DNA of 64,000 bases from Halosegnis longus (GCF_009663395.1 NZ_QKNW01000001.1:868001-932000), one strand, 5' to 3'; counted from the first letter of the stretch, positions 1 through 8,475 are shown. Numbers and translations: made by a program. The notes: generated from the sequence alone by a model not told the origin.

Positions 1-570
1 CTCCAGCAGGTCGCGTTCGACGCGGCCGGCGGGACGGAGTGGAACGGCGTCAGCGTGCGCGAGTACGAGGCGACCGGCTTCCGCGTCGCCGGCGTCAACG
101 GCACCGTCGACGGCCGGATGCTCGTCGACGCCGAGGGCCGCGTCCGCCACATCGACATGGACCTGACCCAACAGACGCAGGGACAGGAGCTGGCGGTGGA
201 TATCGAGACGAGCCTGACCGAGGTCGGCTCCGCCACCGCGAGCGAACCGGACTGGACCGGCGATGCCCCCTCCGTTTCGGTCGTCAACGAGGGCGGTGTC
301 CTCGAAGTGACCAACACCGGGAGCGCGAGCATCAACGCGACGTTCGCGGGACTGGAGGCGGGACTCGATAGCCCGCTCGCTCCCGACGAGACGATGTACG
401 TCGCCCCGGGGAACAACACCGTCAGCGTGAGCCGCGAGCGACCCGACTCCGTCGAGTATAACTGGCCGCGCCCGGAGATTGCGCTCCGCTTCGGCACGGA
501 CCGCACGGTGACGATCGGCGCGTACTTCAGCCCGGAGTACGCCGACGAGCCGGTGACGCTGGGCGCGTAG
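1..570 (+). CDS. C-terminal part of a haloarchaeal surface or lipoprotein (5' truncated by window)
   Basis: The reading frame is open from the first base and ends at TAG 568-570, so 189 residues of the C-terminus are visible and the start lies outside. It has no obvious catalytic motif. The composition (Ser/Thr/Val-rich, acidic, short beta-strand-like stretches, several NxT/NxS sequons) fits an exported haloarchaeal protein. The central part alternates residues as in an Ig-like or outer-domain fold. It resembles the C-terminal half of haloarchaeal lipoproteins of unknown function, but this is a family-level impression only. The next gene starts 44 bp downstream on the same strand. Confidence 0.6.
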   Translation, partial: LQQVAFDAAGGTEWNGVSVREYEATGFRVAGVNGTVDGRMLVDAEGRVRHIDMDLTQQTQGQELAVDIETSLTEVGSATASEPDWTGDAPSVSVVNEGGVLEVTNTGSASINATFAGLEAGLDSPLAPDETMYVAPGNNTVSVSRERPDSVEYNWPRPEIALRFGTDRTVTIGAYFSPEYADEPVTLGA

Positions 571-614
571 CGTCGGCTGGATAACTTAAGTTGGATGCCG
601 TCGTTTTCTCGCGT

Positions 615-1298
615 ATGAGCACGGCTGTCGATGACGAGACGATTCTCGAGGTGTTGCGGTCGAACAGCGCGCCACAGATGACGACCACCGAGGTCGCGAA
701 CCACCTGCCGGTGACGCGCGGGACGACCCGGACCCGGCTCCAGCGACTCGTCGACGACGACCTCATCAACCGCGAGACGGAGGGGAACAACGTCGTCTGG
801 TGGCTCCCCGAGCGCGGCGAGGAACGCGAGGCGTGGGAGCCAGACGCCGAAGAGGAGGCGTCCGAACCGGAGGAAACAGACGCCGAGGAGGAACCGGAAG
901 TCGAGGAGGGAGAAGAAGCCGAAGAAGAGCCTGAGGAAGAAGAAGAAGCCGAAGAAGAAGAGTCCGAGGCCGAGGAAACAGAGGGCGAAGCGGCCGAGGA
1001 TGCGGAGACCGAGGACGGCGAAAGCGAGGACGGCGACGAGACCGAAATCGCGGTGACGGCGACCGAGCAGTCGAAGTCCGAGAGCGAGGAGGGAACCGAA
1101 GTCGAGGTCGAGGCGGTCGAGTCGGAGCCGGACGTCGAGACGCCCGACGAGGCGACCGAGACGCGAACCGCCGCGGAGCGCGAGGAGGCGGCCGAACTCT
1201 CCGACGACGACGAGGGGCTGCGCGTGCTGGCCGGCGTGGCGGTCGGGCTCGTGGCCGTCATCCTGCTGCGCCGGCTGCTGGGCGACGACGAGGAGTAG
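615..1298 (+). CDS. Membrane-anchored winged-helix DNA-binding protein with a long acidic linker
   Basis: It has 227 residues from ATG 615; an in-frame TTG lies 24 bp upstream but the ATG is the better start. Residues 1-70 form a MarR/ArsR-like winged helix (TTTEVANHLPVTRGTTRTRL, then a wing ending in VVWWLPE). Residues 80-190 are almost entirely Glu/Asp/Ala/Ser (low complexity, very acidic). The C-terminus (LRVLAGVAVGLVAVILLRRL) is one transmembrane helix followed by a short charged tail. The expected topology is a cytoplasmic DNA-binding head tethered to the membrane by an acidic spacer. The target is unknown. Similar HTH-linker-TM proteins exist in haloarchaea without assigned function. 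Confidence 0.75.
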   Translation: MSTAVDDETILEVLRSNSAPQMTTTEVANHLPVTRGTTRTRLQRLVDDDLINRETEGNNVVWWLPERGEEREAWEPDAEEEASEPEETDAEEEPEVEEGEEAEEEPEEEEEAEEEESEAEETEGEAAEDAETEDGESEDGDETEIAVTATEQSKSESEEGTEVEVEAVESEPDVETPDEATETRTAAEREEAAELSDDDEGLRVLAGVAVGLVAVILLRRLLGDDEE

Positions 1299-1341
1299 GG
1301 CGCGACTGAAAGGCATTTACTCGCGCTCGCGAACAGGGCGT

Positions 1342-2418
1342 ATGCACGATTTTATCGTCGTGGGTGCCGGCCCCGCCGGCTCGCGGTTCGCTCGGAGCGC
1401 GAGCGAGCGCGGCCACGACGTGCTCGTCTTCGAACAGGGAGCGATTGGCGAGCCGTTGGCCTGTTCGGGCCACGTGTCGCTGGACGTGTGGGAGTACGTC
1501 CCCGACGGCGCACGCGAGGAGCTGTTCCAAAACGAGATTCGAGGGGCGCGGTTCCACCTCGGCGGGCCGGAGTCGCGAGCGTATCCGTTCTACCGCGACG
1601 GCGCGATCTCGAACGCGGTCGACCGCGTCGGGCTCGACCGCGCGCTCGCGGGGGCAGCGAGCGATGCAGGCGCGGACGTACGCGACGGCCACACCGTCAC
1701 GGCCGTCGACGAGGGTCGCGAGTCGGTGACTGTGACGGTACGCGGGCCGAATGGGACCGAGACCCACGAGACGCGGCTGGTCGTCGGCGCGGACGGGCCG
1801 CGCTCGCGCGTCCGCGAGCAGTGTTCGATTCCCGAGCCGGACGAGTTCCTCCACGGCGTGCTCGGCTTCGACCCCGAGCCGGACCACGAGGCGTTCGTCG
1901 ACGTTCACCTGACCGTCCCCGGCTTCTTCGCGTGGCACATCCCGCGGGGCGAGGACGGCGTCGAGTACGGGCTGGCGGTGTCACCGGGCGATGACCTCAA
2001 CGCCCGGTTCGACCGGCTCGTATCGGGGTACGACGCGACCATCGACCGCCGGTGTTCCGGGCTGATTCCCGTCGGACCCGCCTCCCGGACCATCGGTCGC
2101 CGGTCGCTGCTCGTCGGTGACGCCGCCGGCCAGACGAAACCGTTCACCGGCGGCGGCATCCTCTACGGGATGCGCAGCGCCGACCACGCCGCCCGCACCG
2201 TCGACCCGACCGACCCGACGACCCTCTCCGAGTACGAGTCGGCGTGGCGCGAGGAGCTGCGCGCCGAGATTCGACTCGGTCACGCCATTCGGGCCGGCTA
2301 CTCGGTGCCAGCGCCGCTCCAGCGGCTCGGTCTCCGGGCTTTCTCCGGGGAAATCGGCGTCCACATGGACGAGCCGTCGAGTCTCTTCTCCCGCGAGCAG
2401 CTGCGTGCGATGTTGTGA
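1342..2418 (+). CDS. Geranylgeranyl reductase family FAD-dependent oxidoreductase
   Basis: A 358-residue flavoprotein of the GGR/digeranylgeranylglycerophospholipid reductase family. The N-terminal Rossmann fingerprint GAGPAGSRFA (residues 8-17) binds the ADP part of FAD. The family's PxxCSGHVS-like stretch (LACSGHVS) follows near residue 40, and the second FAD motif LLVGDAAGQTKPFTGGGI lies near residue 260. Members reduce isoprenoid double bonds, such as archaeal lipid chains or quinone side chains, so the likely substrate is a polyprenyl group. The exact substrate cannot be told from sequence. The start ATG 1342 lies about 20 bp after an A/T-rich stretch (CATTTAC) that may serve as a promoter. 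Confidence 0.8.
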   Translation: MHDFIVVGAGPAGSRFARSASERGHDVLVFEQGAIGEPLACSGHVSLDVWEYVPDGAREELFQNEIRGARFHLGGPESRAYPFYRDGAISNAVDRVGLDRALAGAASDAGADVRDGHTVTAVDEGRESVTVTVRGPNGTETHETRLVVGADGPRSRVREQCSIPEPDEFLHGVLGFDPEPDHEAFVDVHLTVPGFFAWHIPRGEDGVEYGLAVSPGDDLNARFDRLVSGYDATIDRRCSGLIPVGPASRTIGRRSLLVGDAAGQTKPFTGGGILYGMRSADHAARTVDPTDPTTLSEYESAWREELRAEIRLGHAIRAGYSVPAPLQRLGLRAFSGEIGVHMDEPSSLFSREQLRAML

Positions 2419-2463
2419 CGCGAGCACAGAAAGCCTATCACGGACTCCCGACTCGCCAAGCGT

Positions 2464-3270
2464 ATGTCTGAGGAACTGGTCGCAGCGAGCGACGCGCCAG
2501 TCACCCCCGACCGCATCGCCGAGGACCTCCGCGCGCTGGGCGTCGAGACCGACGACACGCTGTTCGTCCACTCGTCGCTCTCCGCGCTCGGGTGGGTGCC
2601 CGGCCGGGCGCAGGGTGCAGTCGAGGGGGTTCGCCGTGCCGTGTCCGAGGGGACCATCGTCGTGCCGACCCACTCGACCGACCTCTCCGACCCGAGCGGG
2701 TGGGAGAATCCGCCCGTCCCGGAGTCGTGGTACGGGCCGATTCGGGATGCTACCCCCGCGTATCGGCCCGACGCGACGCCGACACGCGGGATGGGCGCGA
2801 TTGCTGACTGTCTGCGGAGCTACGACGACGCCGTCCGGAGCGGGCACCCGCTCTACTCCGTCGCCGCGCTCGGCCCGGACGCCGACCGAATCGTCGCCGA
2901 TCACCCGCTCGAAGACGGGATGGGCCCGGAGTCACCGCTCGCAACCGTGCGCGACCTCGGCGGAAAGGTGCTGATGGTCGGCTGCGACTGGGGGCGCAAC
3001 ACCTCGCTCCATCTCGCGGAACACCTCGCCGACATCGACGCCGGTCGCGTCGAGGCCGGCGCACCGATGCTCGTCGACGGGAGTCAGGAGTGGGTCACGT
3101 TCACCGAACCCGACTACGACGACAGCGACTTCGCTGCCTGCGGGGAGGCGTTCGTGGAGGCACGACCCGAGGACGCTGCGACGGGAACGGTCGGCAACGC
3201 CGACGCCGTGCTGTTCGACCAGCCGGCGCTGCTCGAGTTCGCGACCGAGTGGCTCGAAGCGAACCGTTAG
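2464..3270 (+). CDS. AAC(3)-family aminoglycoside N3-acetyltransferase-like protein
   Basis: 268 residues, close to the usual length of the AAC(3) family. Family features are the N-terminal DTLFVHSSLSALGWV block, the IVVPTHSTDLSDP segment and, near residue 175, LMVGCDWGRNTSLHLAEH, which carries the conserved His. Relatives transfer acetyl from acetyl-CoA to the 3-amino group of aminoglycosides. In haloarchaea, whose cells do not face such drugs at relevant salt, the true acceptor is unknown and need not be an antibiotic. Its stop codon overlaps the stop of the convergent gene (TTAG at 3267-3270). Confidence 0.75.
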   Translation: MSEELVAASDAPVTPDRIAEDLRALGVETDDTLFVHSSLSALGWVPGRAQGAVEGVRRAVSEGTIVVPTHSTDLSDPSGWENPPVPESWYGPIRDATPAYRPDATPTRGMGAIADCLRSYDDAVRSGHPLYSVAALGPDADRIVADHPLEDGMGPESPLATVRDLGGKVLMVGCDWGRNTSLHLAEHLADIDAGRVEAGAPMLVDGSQEWVTFTEPDYDDSDFAACGEAFVEARPEDAATGTVGNADAVLFDQPALLEFATEWLEANR

Positions 3271-3857
3271 AGTCCGACGCCGAGACCGAGCGTCTCCAGT
3301 CCGAGGAGGAGGCCGACGACGACGCTGGCGAGCCCGGCGACGAGCCGGAGGGGGCGCAGTCGCCCGACCGCGTGGCCGACACCCCACGAGGCGAGGCCCA
3401 TCCCGACGACGGTCGCGACCGAGAAGCCGGCGAGGAAGCCAGCGCCCGCGAGAGAGCTCCCCGCCGCGGCGGCGAGCGCGACCACGACACCGCCGCTGCC
3501 GGCGAAGCCGTGGACGATACCGACGAGGAAGGAGGCCTCGTCCGTGTGGTCGTGGTCGAAGAGCCGCGAGCCGATTGGCGGCCGGTCGAGCAGGACGCGC
3601 ACGCCCAGCAGGACGAGCAGGGCGGCGACGGCGAACTCGACGACGCGGTTCGCGAGTGCCGGCAGTTCGACCCCGAGCGCGAGAAACAGGCCGCCGAGCG
3701 CGAGGACCGGGAGACAGTGGCCGACACCCCACGCGAGGCCGGCGGTCACGGGGCGGTCGTCGTCCTCGACGAGGGTGGCGACGGCGGCGACGTGGTCGGC
3801 CTCGAACGTGTGGCGCACGCCGAACAGCCCACCGACGAGGAAGGGGAGTTCGAGCAT
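3267..3857 (-). CDS. NiCoT/UreH-like membrane protein, possible cobalt or nickel transporter
   Basis: 196 residues starting at the ATG complementary to 3855-3857. The sequence is about six hydrophobic segments. The first carries the HX4DH signature of Ni2+/Co2+ transporters (RHTFEADHVAAVATLVE), and a short His/Asp-rich loop (DHDHTDEA) sits mid-protein. Both features are typical of HoxN/NicO/UreH-type metal permeases. It directly neighbours, head to head, the cobalamin operon that begins with cobY 79 bp away, which favours cobalt as substrate (inference). The 3' end overlaps the convergent acetyltransferase gene by 4 bp. It could also be a UreH-type permease of another function. Confidence 0.7.
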   Translation of the reverse strand: MLELPFLVGGLFGVRHTFEADHVAAVATLVEDDDRPVTAGLAWGVGHCLPVLALGGLFLALGVELPALANRVVEFAVAALLVLLGVRVLLDRPPIGSRLFDHDHTDEASFLVGIVHGFAGSGGVVVALAAAAGSSLAGAGFLAGFSVATVVGMGLASWGVGHAVGRLRPLRLVAGLASVVVGLLLGLETLGLGVGL

Positions 3858-3936
3858 ACCCCGACCACTCTCCCGCCGCCGAAAGCGCTGTCTATTCGGG
3901 CGAAACACCGAACAGCCGGCCCCCCAAATTCCCGGT

Positions 3937-4482
3937 ATGGACGCACTCGTGTTGTGTGGCGGCGAGGGGACGCGGCTCGACGCCGGCGAGAAGCCGCTGT
4001 ACGAGGTGGCCGGCGAGCCGATGGTCGGGCGCGTGCTCGACGCGCTCGACGGTTCGGGCGTCGACACCGTCTATGCTGCCGTCACGCCACAGACACCCGA
4101 CACCCGCACGTACGTTCGCGACCGCGCGACCGTCATCGACACCGCTGGCGAGGGGTACGTCGCCGACCTGACGCGCGCACTCGAAACGGTGGGGACGCCC
4201 GCCGTCACCGCCGTCGCCGACCTGCCCTTACTCACTGCTGAACACGTCGACAGCCTGTTGAATCGTGAGCGCTCGACGAGCGTCTGCGTGCCGACGCGAC
4301 TCCAGCGCGCACTCGACGTGCGTCCCGACCGGACGCAGACGGTCGCGGGCGAGGAGCTGTCGCCCTCGGGGCTGAATCTGGTCGGCGACGGCGAGGATGA
4401 AATCGACCGCCGGTGGGACGCCCGGCTGGCCGTGAACGTGAACTACGCGAGCGACGCGACCGTCGCGGAGCGGCTCTGCTGA
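3937..4482 (+). CDS. cobY: Adenosylcobinamide-phosphate guanylyltransferase (archaeal CobY)
   Basis: 181 residues. The N-terminus MDALVLCGGEGTRLDAGEKP is the nucleotidyltransferase signature (LxxGGxGxR...EKP). The AVADLPLL segment near residue 90 is the D-containing metal/nucleotide site, as in MobA-like enzymes. CobY transfers GMP from GTP to adenosylcobinamide phosphate, giving AdoCbi-GDP for CobS. It replaces bacterial CobU in archaea. It is the first gene of the operon. Its stop overlaps the cobD start (TGATG at 4480-4484). The surrounding cobD, cbiZ, cbiB and cobS make the assignment strong. Confidence 0.9.
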   Translation: MDALVLCGGEGTRLDAGEKPLYEVAGEPMVGRVLDALDGSGVDTVYAAVTPQTPDTRTYVRDRATVIDTAGEGYVADLTRALETVGTPAVTAVADLPLLTAEHVDSLLNRERSTSVCVPTRLQRALDVRPDRTQTVAGEELSPSGLNLVGDGEDEIDRRWDARLAVNVNYASDATVAERLC

Positions 4483-5492
4483 TGGACCCCGACAGCGTCG
4501 ATTCGGTCGACCGGGTCCCCCACGGCTCCAGCGACGACCCCGACGTGCTCGACTTCTCGGCCAACATCAACACCCGCGTGCCCGACGGGGCGCGCACGGC
4601 CTACGACGCCGCCTTCGCCGAGTCGCGCTCGTATCCGCCCGACGACTACTCCGAGTTCCGGGCCGCGGCCGCAGCGTACGTCGATTGTGACCCCGAGCAG
4701 GTCGTCCCGACGGCCGGCGGGTTGGCCGCGCTCCGGCTCGCGGTTGCGACCGCGATACGACCGGGCGAGTCGGCGCTCGTCCCGTATCCGAGCTTCGGGG
4801 AGTACGCCCGCGAAGTCGAGCTACAGGGCGGGGAGCCGTCGCTGGTCCCCCACGACGACCTGCTCGACAGCGACCCCGAACCCCACGCCCTCGCTGTCGT
4901 CTGTAACCCGAACAATCCGACCGGCGACAGCTACGACCCCGCCCGGCTCCGGGAGTTCGCTGCCCGCTGTCGAGAGAGCGACACCCTGCTCGTCGCCGAC
5001 GAGGCGTTTCTCGGCTTCACCGACGAGCCGTCGCTCGCGGGCGAGCCGGGCGTGGTCGTCGCGCGCTCGCTGACGAAGCTGTTCGGCTTTCCCGGACTCA
5101 GGGCCGGCTTTGCCGTCGACGGACGGGAATCGGAGCGACTGGAAACTGCCCGGCGCGCGTGGTCGCTCGGCTGGCCCGCCGCCCGCGTCGGGACCGTCTC
5201 GATGCGCGAGACGGCGTTCATCCGGGCAACGCGCGAGCGCGTGGCCCGGGAACGCGCCTTCCTCGAACGCGCACTCGCCACGGAGTTCACCGTCGCGCCG
5301 AGTGACTCGCCGTTCCTGCTCGTGGCGGTCCCCGACCACGAACGGCTCGTCGAGCGGGCGCGAGAATCGGGCGTCGTCGTTCGCGACGCCACCACCTTCC
5401 GGGGGCTGGACTCACACATGCGCGTGGCGGTGCGCGAACGTGGCGAGAACGAACGACTGCTCGCCGCACTTGGGGTCGATGTACCGGAGTGA
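4482..5492 (+). CDS. cobD: L-threonine-O-3-phosphate decarboxylase (CobD), PLP aminotransferase fold
   Basis: 336 residues, fold type I. Visible class-I/II aminotransferase elements are FSANINT at the N-terminus, VVCNPNNPTGD near residue 145, the PLP-ring Asp in LLVADEAFLGF, the Schiff-base Lys in ARSLTKLFGFPGLRAGF, and the C-terminal Arg in SHMRVAVRERGEN. The family includes HisC, but the FSxNIN start and the operon context point to CobD. CobD makes (R)-1-amino-2-propanol phosphate, which CbiB attaches to adenosylcobyric acid. The start ATG overlaps the cobY stop by one base, implying translational coupling. Confidence 0.88.
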   Translation: MDPDSVDSVDRVPHGSSDDPDVLDFSANINTRVPDGARTAYDAAFAESRSYPPDDYSEFRAAAAAYVDCDPEQVVPTAGGLAALRLAVATAIRPGESALVPYPSFGEYAREVELQGGEPSLVPHDDLLDSDPEPHALAVVCNPNNPTGDSYDPARLREFAARCRESDTLLVADEAFLGFTDEPSLAGEPGVVVARSLTKLFGFPGLRAGFAVDGRESERLETARRAWSLGWPAARVGTVSMRETAFIRATRERVARERAFLERALATEFTVAPSDSPFLLVAVPDHERLVERARESGVVVRDATTFRGLDSHMRVAVRERGENERLLAALGVDVPE

Positions 5493-6195
5493 CCGCCGGG
5501 CAGGCGTCTGTCGACTTCACGGTCCGGCGACGCGGTGGCTGTCGGCCGGCTTCGACGGCGGCTACGCCGAGGGAACGAGCGCGTACAACGTCACCGTCCC
5601 GGAGGGGTTCGACCGGACCGACCTCGCGACCTACGCCCGCGAGCGCCGCCGCGAAGCCGAGTTCGACGACGGCCCGACTCTGCTGACCGGGGTGGAACAG
5701 CAGCACGCGAGGGGGACGCGACTCGACTCCGTCACGGCGGTCGCGACGGCCGGCGTCTCGAACCCCGCGGGGTTACCGATGGACCCCGACGGCGAGCCGG
5801 CGGAGCCGAACGCCGGGGATACGCCACCGAATCCTGGGACCGTGAATGTCCTGCTGGCGACGACACGCCGACTCCCCGATGGTGCGCTCGCGAGTCTGCT
5901 CGCGCTCGTCGCCGAGACGAAGGCCGCCACGCTGCTCCACGAGACGGGGGTTCCGGGGACGACCTCCGACGCCGTCATCGTCGGGAGCGCGCGCGACGGC
6001 GACCCGGCGCAGTTCGCAGGAAGTGCGACCGCGGTGGGCCGGGCGGCCCGTGCTTGTGTGCGCGAGGCGGTGCGCGAGAGTCTCGCCTCGCGGTACGCCG
6101 ACACGGCGCTCCCGAAGTCGGTCGCTGATGCGGAGTACGGCGTCGAGACGACGGTCCGGGCCGCGGTGTTCGATCCGAGCGATACGCCGAAGTAG
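5479..6195 (+). CDS. cbiZ: Adenosylcobinamide amidohydrolase (CbiZ)
   Basis: About 238 residues from ATG 5479, which overlaps the end of cobD by 14 bp. CbiZ features are the N-terminal RWLSAGFDGGYAEGTSAYNV block, the GVEQQHARGTR motif, VTAVATAGVSNP and the Asn-rich NVLLATT stretch. CbiZ hydrolyses (pseudo)coenzyme B12 or adenosylcobinamide to adenosylcobyric acid, letting archaea re-make the lower ligand after corrinoid import. With cobY, cobD, cbiB and cobS this forms the archaeal cobinamide salvage route. No alternative start with a better context is visible. Confidence 0.88.
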   Translation: MYRSDRRAGVCRLHGPATRWLSAGFDGGYAEGTSAYNVTVPEGFDRTDLATYARERRREAEFDDGPTLLTGVEQQHARGTRLDSVTAVATAGVSNPAGLPMDPDGEPAEPNAGDTPPNPGTVNVLLATTRRLPDGALASLLALVAETKAATLLHETGVPGTTSDAVIVGSARDGDPAQFAGSATAVGRAARACVREAVRESLASRYADTALPKSVADAEYGVETTVRAAVFDPSDTPK

Positions 6196-6215
6196 ACCGG
6201 TGTCGTTCTGCGAGT

Positions 6216-6836
6216 GTGCCCGTTACGTTCGATCTGTTCGGTACGCTCGTCGACGCGGCCCGACCGGCAGACCCCGCGGCGGCCGTCGGACGCGAACTCC
6301 GCGAGCGTGGCGTCGCGGTCCCCGACGACTGGGCCGACGCTTACGCCGAACCACACGTCGACGCGCCCGAGGGTGCCGAGGTGCCACTGCACGCCCACGT
6401 CGCCCGCGCGCTCGACTCGCGGGGCGTCTCGGCCCCGGACAACGCCGCCCGCCGCGCTGTCACCGCCGCCTTCGAACCCGACGTGACAGCCCGCGAGGGT
6501 GCGCGTGCGGCCGTCGAGCGCGCCCGCGAGCGCGGTCCCGTCGGCCTGCTCTCGAACTGTTCTGTCCCCGAACTCGCCCGCCGGAGTCTCCTGTCGGCCG
6601 ACCTCCGCTGGGCGACCGAGGACCGCGACCCACTGTTCGACGTGGTCGCGACGAGTCTCTCCTGCGGCTGGCGAAAGCCCGACAGTCGCGCCTTCGAGGC
6701 GGTCGCACGCCAACTCGACTGTGACGTGAACGAGCTAACCCACGTCGGTGACAGCGACGCCGACGCCGGCATCGAGGCGGTCGGCGGCCGGTTCATCGAC
6801 GTGCGCGAGACGCCGCTGGAGGCGCTGTTCCGATGA
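6216..6836 (+). CDS. HAD-superfamily hydrolase inside the cobalamin operon
   Basis: 206 residues starting at GTG 6216, 20 bp after cbiZ. Motif I is TFDLFGTLVD, in which the second Asp is replaced by Phe as in haloacid-dehalogenase-type members. Motif II is LLSNCS. The motif III Lys is in WRKPDSRAF and motif IV is THVGDSDADAGIEA. The small alpha-helical cap (residues 15-95) is of the C1 type. The last four bases overlap the cbiB start (ATGA at 6833-6836), so it is co-translated with a cobalamin gene. It could supply the phosphatase step of nucleotide-loop assembly, for which no CobC/CobZ gene is seen here. That role is inference. Confidence 0.75.
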   Translation: MPVTFDLFGTLVDAARPADPAAAVGRELRERGVAVPDDWADAYAEPHVDAPEGAEVPLHAHVARALDSRGVSAPDNAARRAVTAAFEPDVTAREGARAAVERARERGPVGLLSNCSVPELARRSLLSADLRWATEDRDPLFDVVATSLSCGWRKPDSRAFEAVARQLDCDVNELTHVGDSDADAGIEAVGGRFIDVRETPLEALFR

Positions 6837-7747
6837 GCGTCGCCGCCGCGGGCGCGGTCGTGCTCGCCGCCTTCCTCGACCGACTGGTCGGCGAGCCACC
6901 GAACCGCGTCCACCCGGTCGCGCTCCTCGGGCGGGCGATTTCACCCCTCGACCGGGAGTGGAACAGCCCCTTCGAGATGGGCGTCTCCATCGCCGTCGTG
7001 CTCCCGGTGCTCGTCGGCGCGGGCGTCGGAGCAGTCGTCGCCGTGCTGGTCCCGGTGTCGGTACCGGCCGCGGCGGTGGTGGCCGGACTCGCGCTCTTCT
7101 CGGCGACGAGTCTCCGGATGCTGTTGGACGAAGCGCGCGCCGTCGAGCGCCTGCTCGGAGAGGACATCGACGCGGCGCGCGACCGGCTTCGGTCGCTGGC
7201 CGGGCGCGACAGCAGCGACCTCGACGCGAGTGAGATTCGCTCTGCTGCCATCGAGAGCATCGCCGAGAACCTCGCCGACGGGCTGGTCGCACCCGTACTC
7301 GCGTTCGGCCTTGGGGCGCTCGTCTCTCTGCCCGTGGCGGCCGGCGCGGCCGCGTTCGTCAAGACGGTCAACACGCTCGACTCGATGCTCGGCTACCCGG
7401 ACAAGCGCCACGGGACGGCGAGCGCCCGCCTCGACGACATCGTGATGTGGCTCCCGGCGCGGCTGTCGGCGCTGGCACTCGCGGTCGCTGCCGTCGACCC
7501 CGAGACGCCGTGGCGCGCCCGCGGCTGGGTCGACCGCGTCTCCTCGCCCAACTCCGGCTGGCCGATGGGGACCGTCGCCTCGGCGCTCGCCGTTCGACTC
7601 GAAAAGCCGGGGGCCTACGTCCTCAACGACGTGGCCCGGCCGCCCGAATCGGGGGACGTGGACCGAGGGATTCGGCTCGTCGCGCGGGCCGGCTGGCTCA
7701 CGTGGGGACTTGCCGCGCTCCTGCTCGCGTACGCGGGGTGGCTCTGA
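6833..7747 (+). CDS. cbiB: Adenosylcobinamide-phosphate synthase (CbiB)
   Basis: 304 residues, an integral membrane protein. CbiB hallmarks are the N-terminal DRLVGEPPNRVHPVALLGRA (residues 16-35), ESIAENLADGLVAPVLAF near residue 145, VKTVNTLDSMLGYPDKRH near residue 180, and SPNSGWPMG near residue 235. It condenses adenosylcobyric acid with aminopropanol (phosphate) made by CobD. Five or so hydrophobic segments place it in the membrane beside CobS. It overlaps both the upstream HAD gene (4 bp) and the downstream cobS (1 bp). Confidence 0.93.
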   Translation: MSVAAAGAVVLAAFLDRLVGEPPNRVHPVALLGRAISPLDREWNSPFEMGVSIAVVLPVLVGAGVGAVVAVLVPVSVPAAAVVAGLALFSATSLRMLLDEARAVERLLGEDIDAARDRLRSLAGRDSSDLDASEIRSAAIESIAENLADGLVAPVLAFGLGALVSLPVAAGAAAFVKTVNTLDSMLGYPDKRHGTASARLDDIVMWLPARLSALALAVAAVDPETPWRARGWVDRVSSPNSGWPMGTVASALAVRLEKPGAYVLNDVARPPESGDVDRGIRLVARAGWLTWGLAALLLAYAGWL

Positions 7748-8475
7748 TGGGCGCACTCGGTGGCGCAGTCGGCTTCCTCACCCGAATTCCGGTCAGCGCC
7801 GACGGGGACGACTGGGACGCCTTCGCTCGCGCGCCGTGGACCTTCCCGGTCGTCGGCTGGCTCGTCGGCGGGCTGGCGGCGCTCGCGCTCCTGTTTCCGC
7901 CGACACTCGTTCCGTTCGCGTATCTGGTCGCGCTCGTTCTCCTGACCGGCGTGAACCACGTCGACGGGCTGGCCGACCTCGGCGATGCGATGGTGGTCCA
8001 CGGGGACAGCGAGCGGCGACGCGCCGTGTTGAAAGACAGCGAGGTCGGCGTCGGTGCAGTGCTCGCGCTCGGGGTCGCACTCGTCGGACTGGCCGTCGCC
8101 GGGCTGGGACTGGCTCGGCTCCCGCTCCGGGTCGGGGTCGCGCTCGTCGTCGCGAGCGAGGTCGGCGCGAAGCTGGCGATGGCGACACTCGTCTGCACCG
8201 GGCGGGCGAGCCACGAAGGGTTCGCGAGCGCGTTCACGGAGCAGTGTGAACCCGAGGATATGCTTGGACCGCTCGTCGTCGCGGTGCCGGCAGTCGGTCT
8301 CGCCGCGTTCGGCGGATTCGCAATGTCGGCCGCGCTCGTCGCGCCGCTCGCGGTCGCGTGGTGGCTCCGCCGGTGGGCGACGGAGAATCTCGGCGGCGTC
8401 AACGGTGACGTGTTCGGCGCGACGAACGAACTCGGGCGACTGGCCGGAGTGTATGCCGGTCTGCTGCTCGTTTAG
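7747..8475 (+). CDS. cobS: Adenosylcobinamide-GDP ribazoletransferase (CobS)
   Basis: 242 residues, multi-spanning membrane enzyme. Family motifs are the N-terminal GGAVGFLTRIPV, the metal-binding LTGVNHVDGLADLGDAMV near residue 70, and the C-terminal NLGGVNGDVFGATNELGRL, the last being the most conserved CobS block. CobS joins AdoCbi-GDP to alpha-ribazole (phosphate), the penultimate or last step of cobamide synthesis. The ATG overlaps the cbiB stop (TGATG). It is the last gene of the plus-strand operon and converges on the hydroxyacid oxidase, with a 4-bp overlap at 8472-8475. Confidence 0.93.
   Translation: MGALGGAVGFLTRIPVSADGDDWDAFARAPWTFPVVGWLVGGLAALALLFPPTLVPFAYLVALVLLTGVNHVDGLADLGDAMVVHGDSERRRAVLKDSEVGVGAVLALGVALVGLAVAGLGLARLPLRVGVALVVASEVGAKLAMATLVCTGRASHEGFASAFTEQCEPEDMLGPLVVAVPAVGLAAFGGFAMSAALVAPLAVAWWLRRWATENLGGVNGDVFGATNELGRLAGVYAGLLLV

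Noticed and set aside
527-1261. Long minus-strand frame of 244 codons opposite the acidic winged-helix gene
   Set aside because: It is a Ser/Pro-rich mirror of a Glu-rich coding region. The plus strand has clear HTH and TM features.
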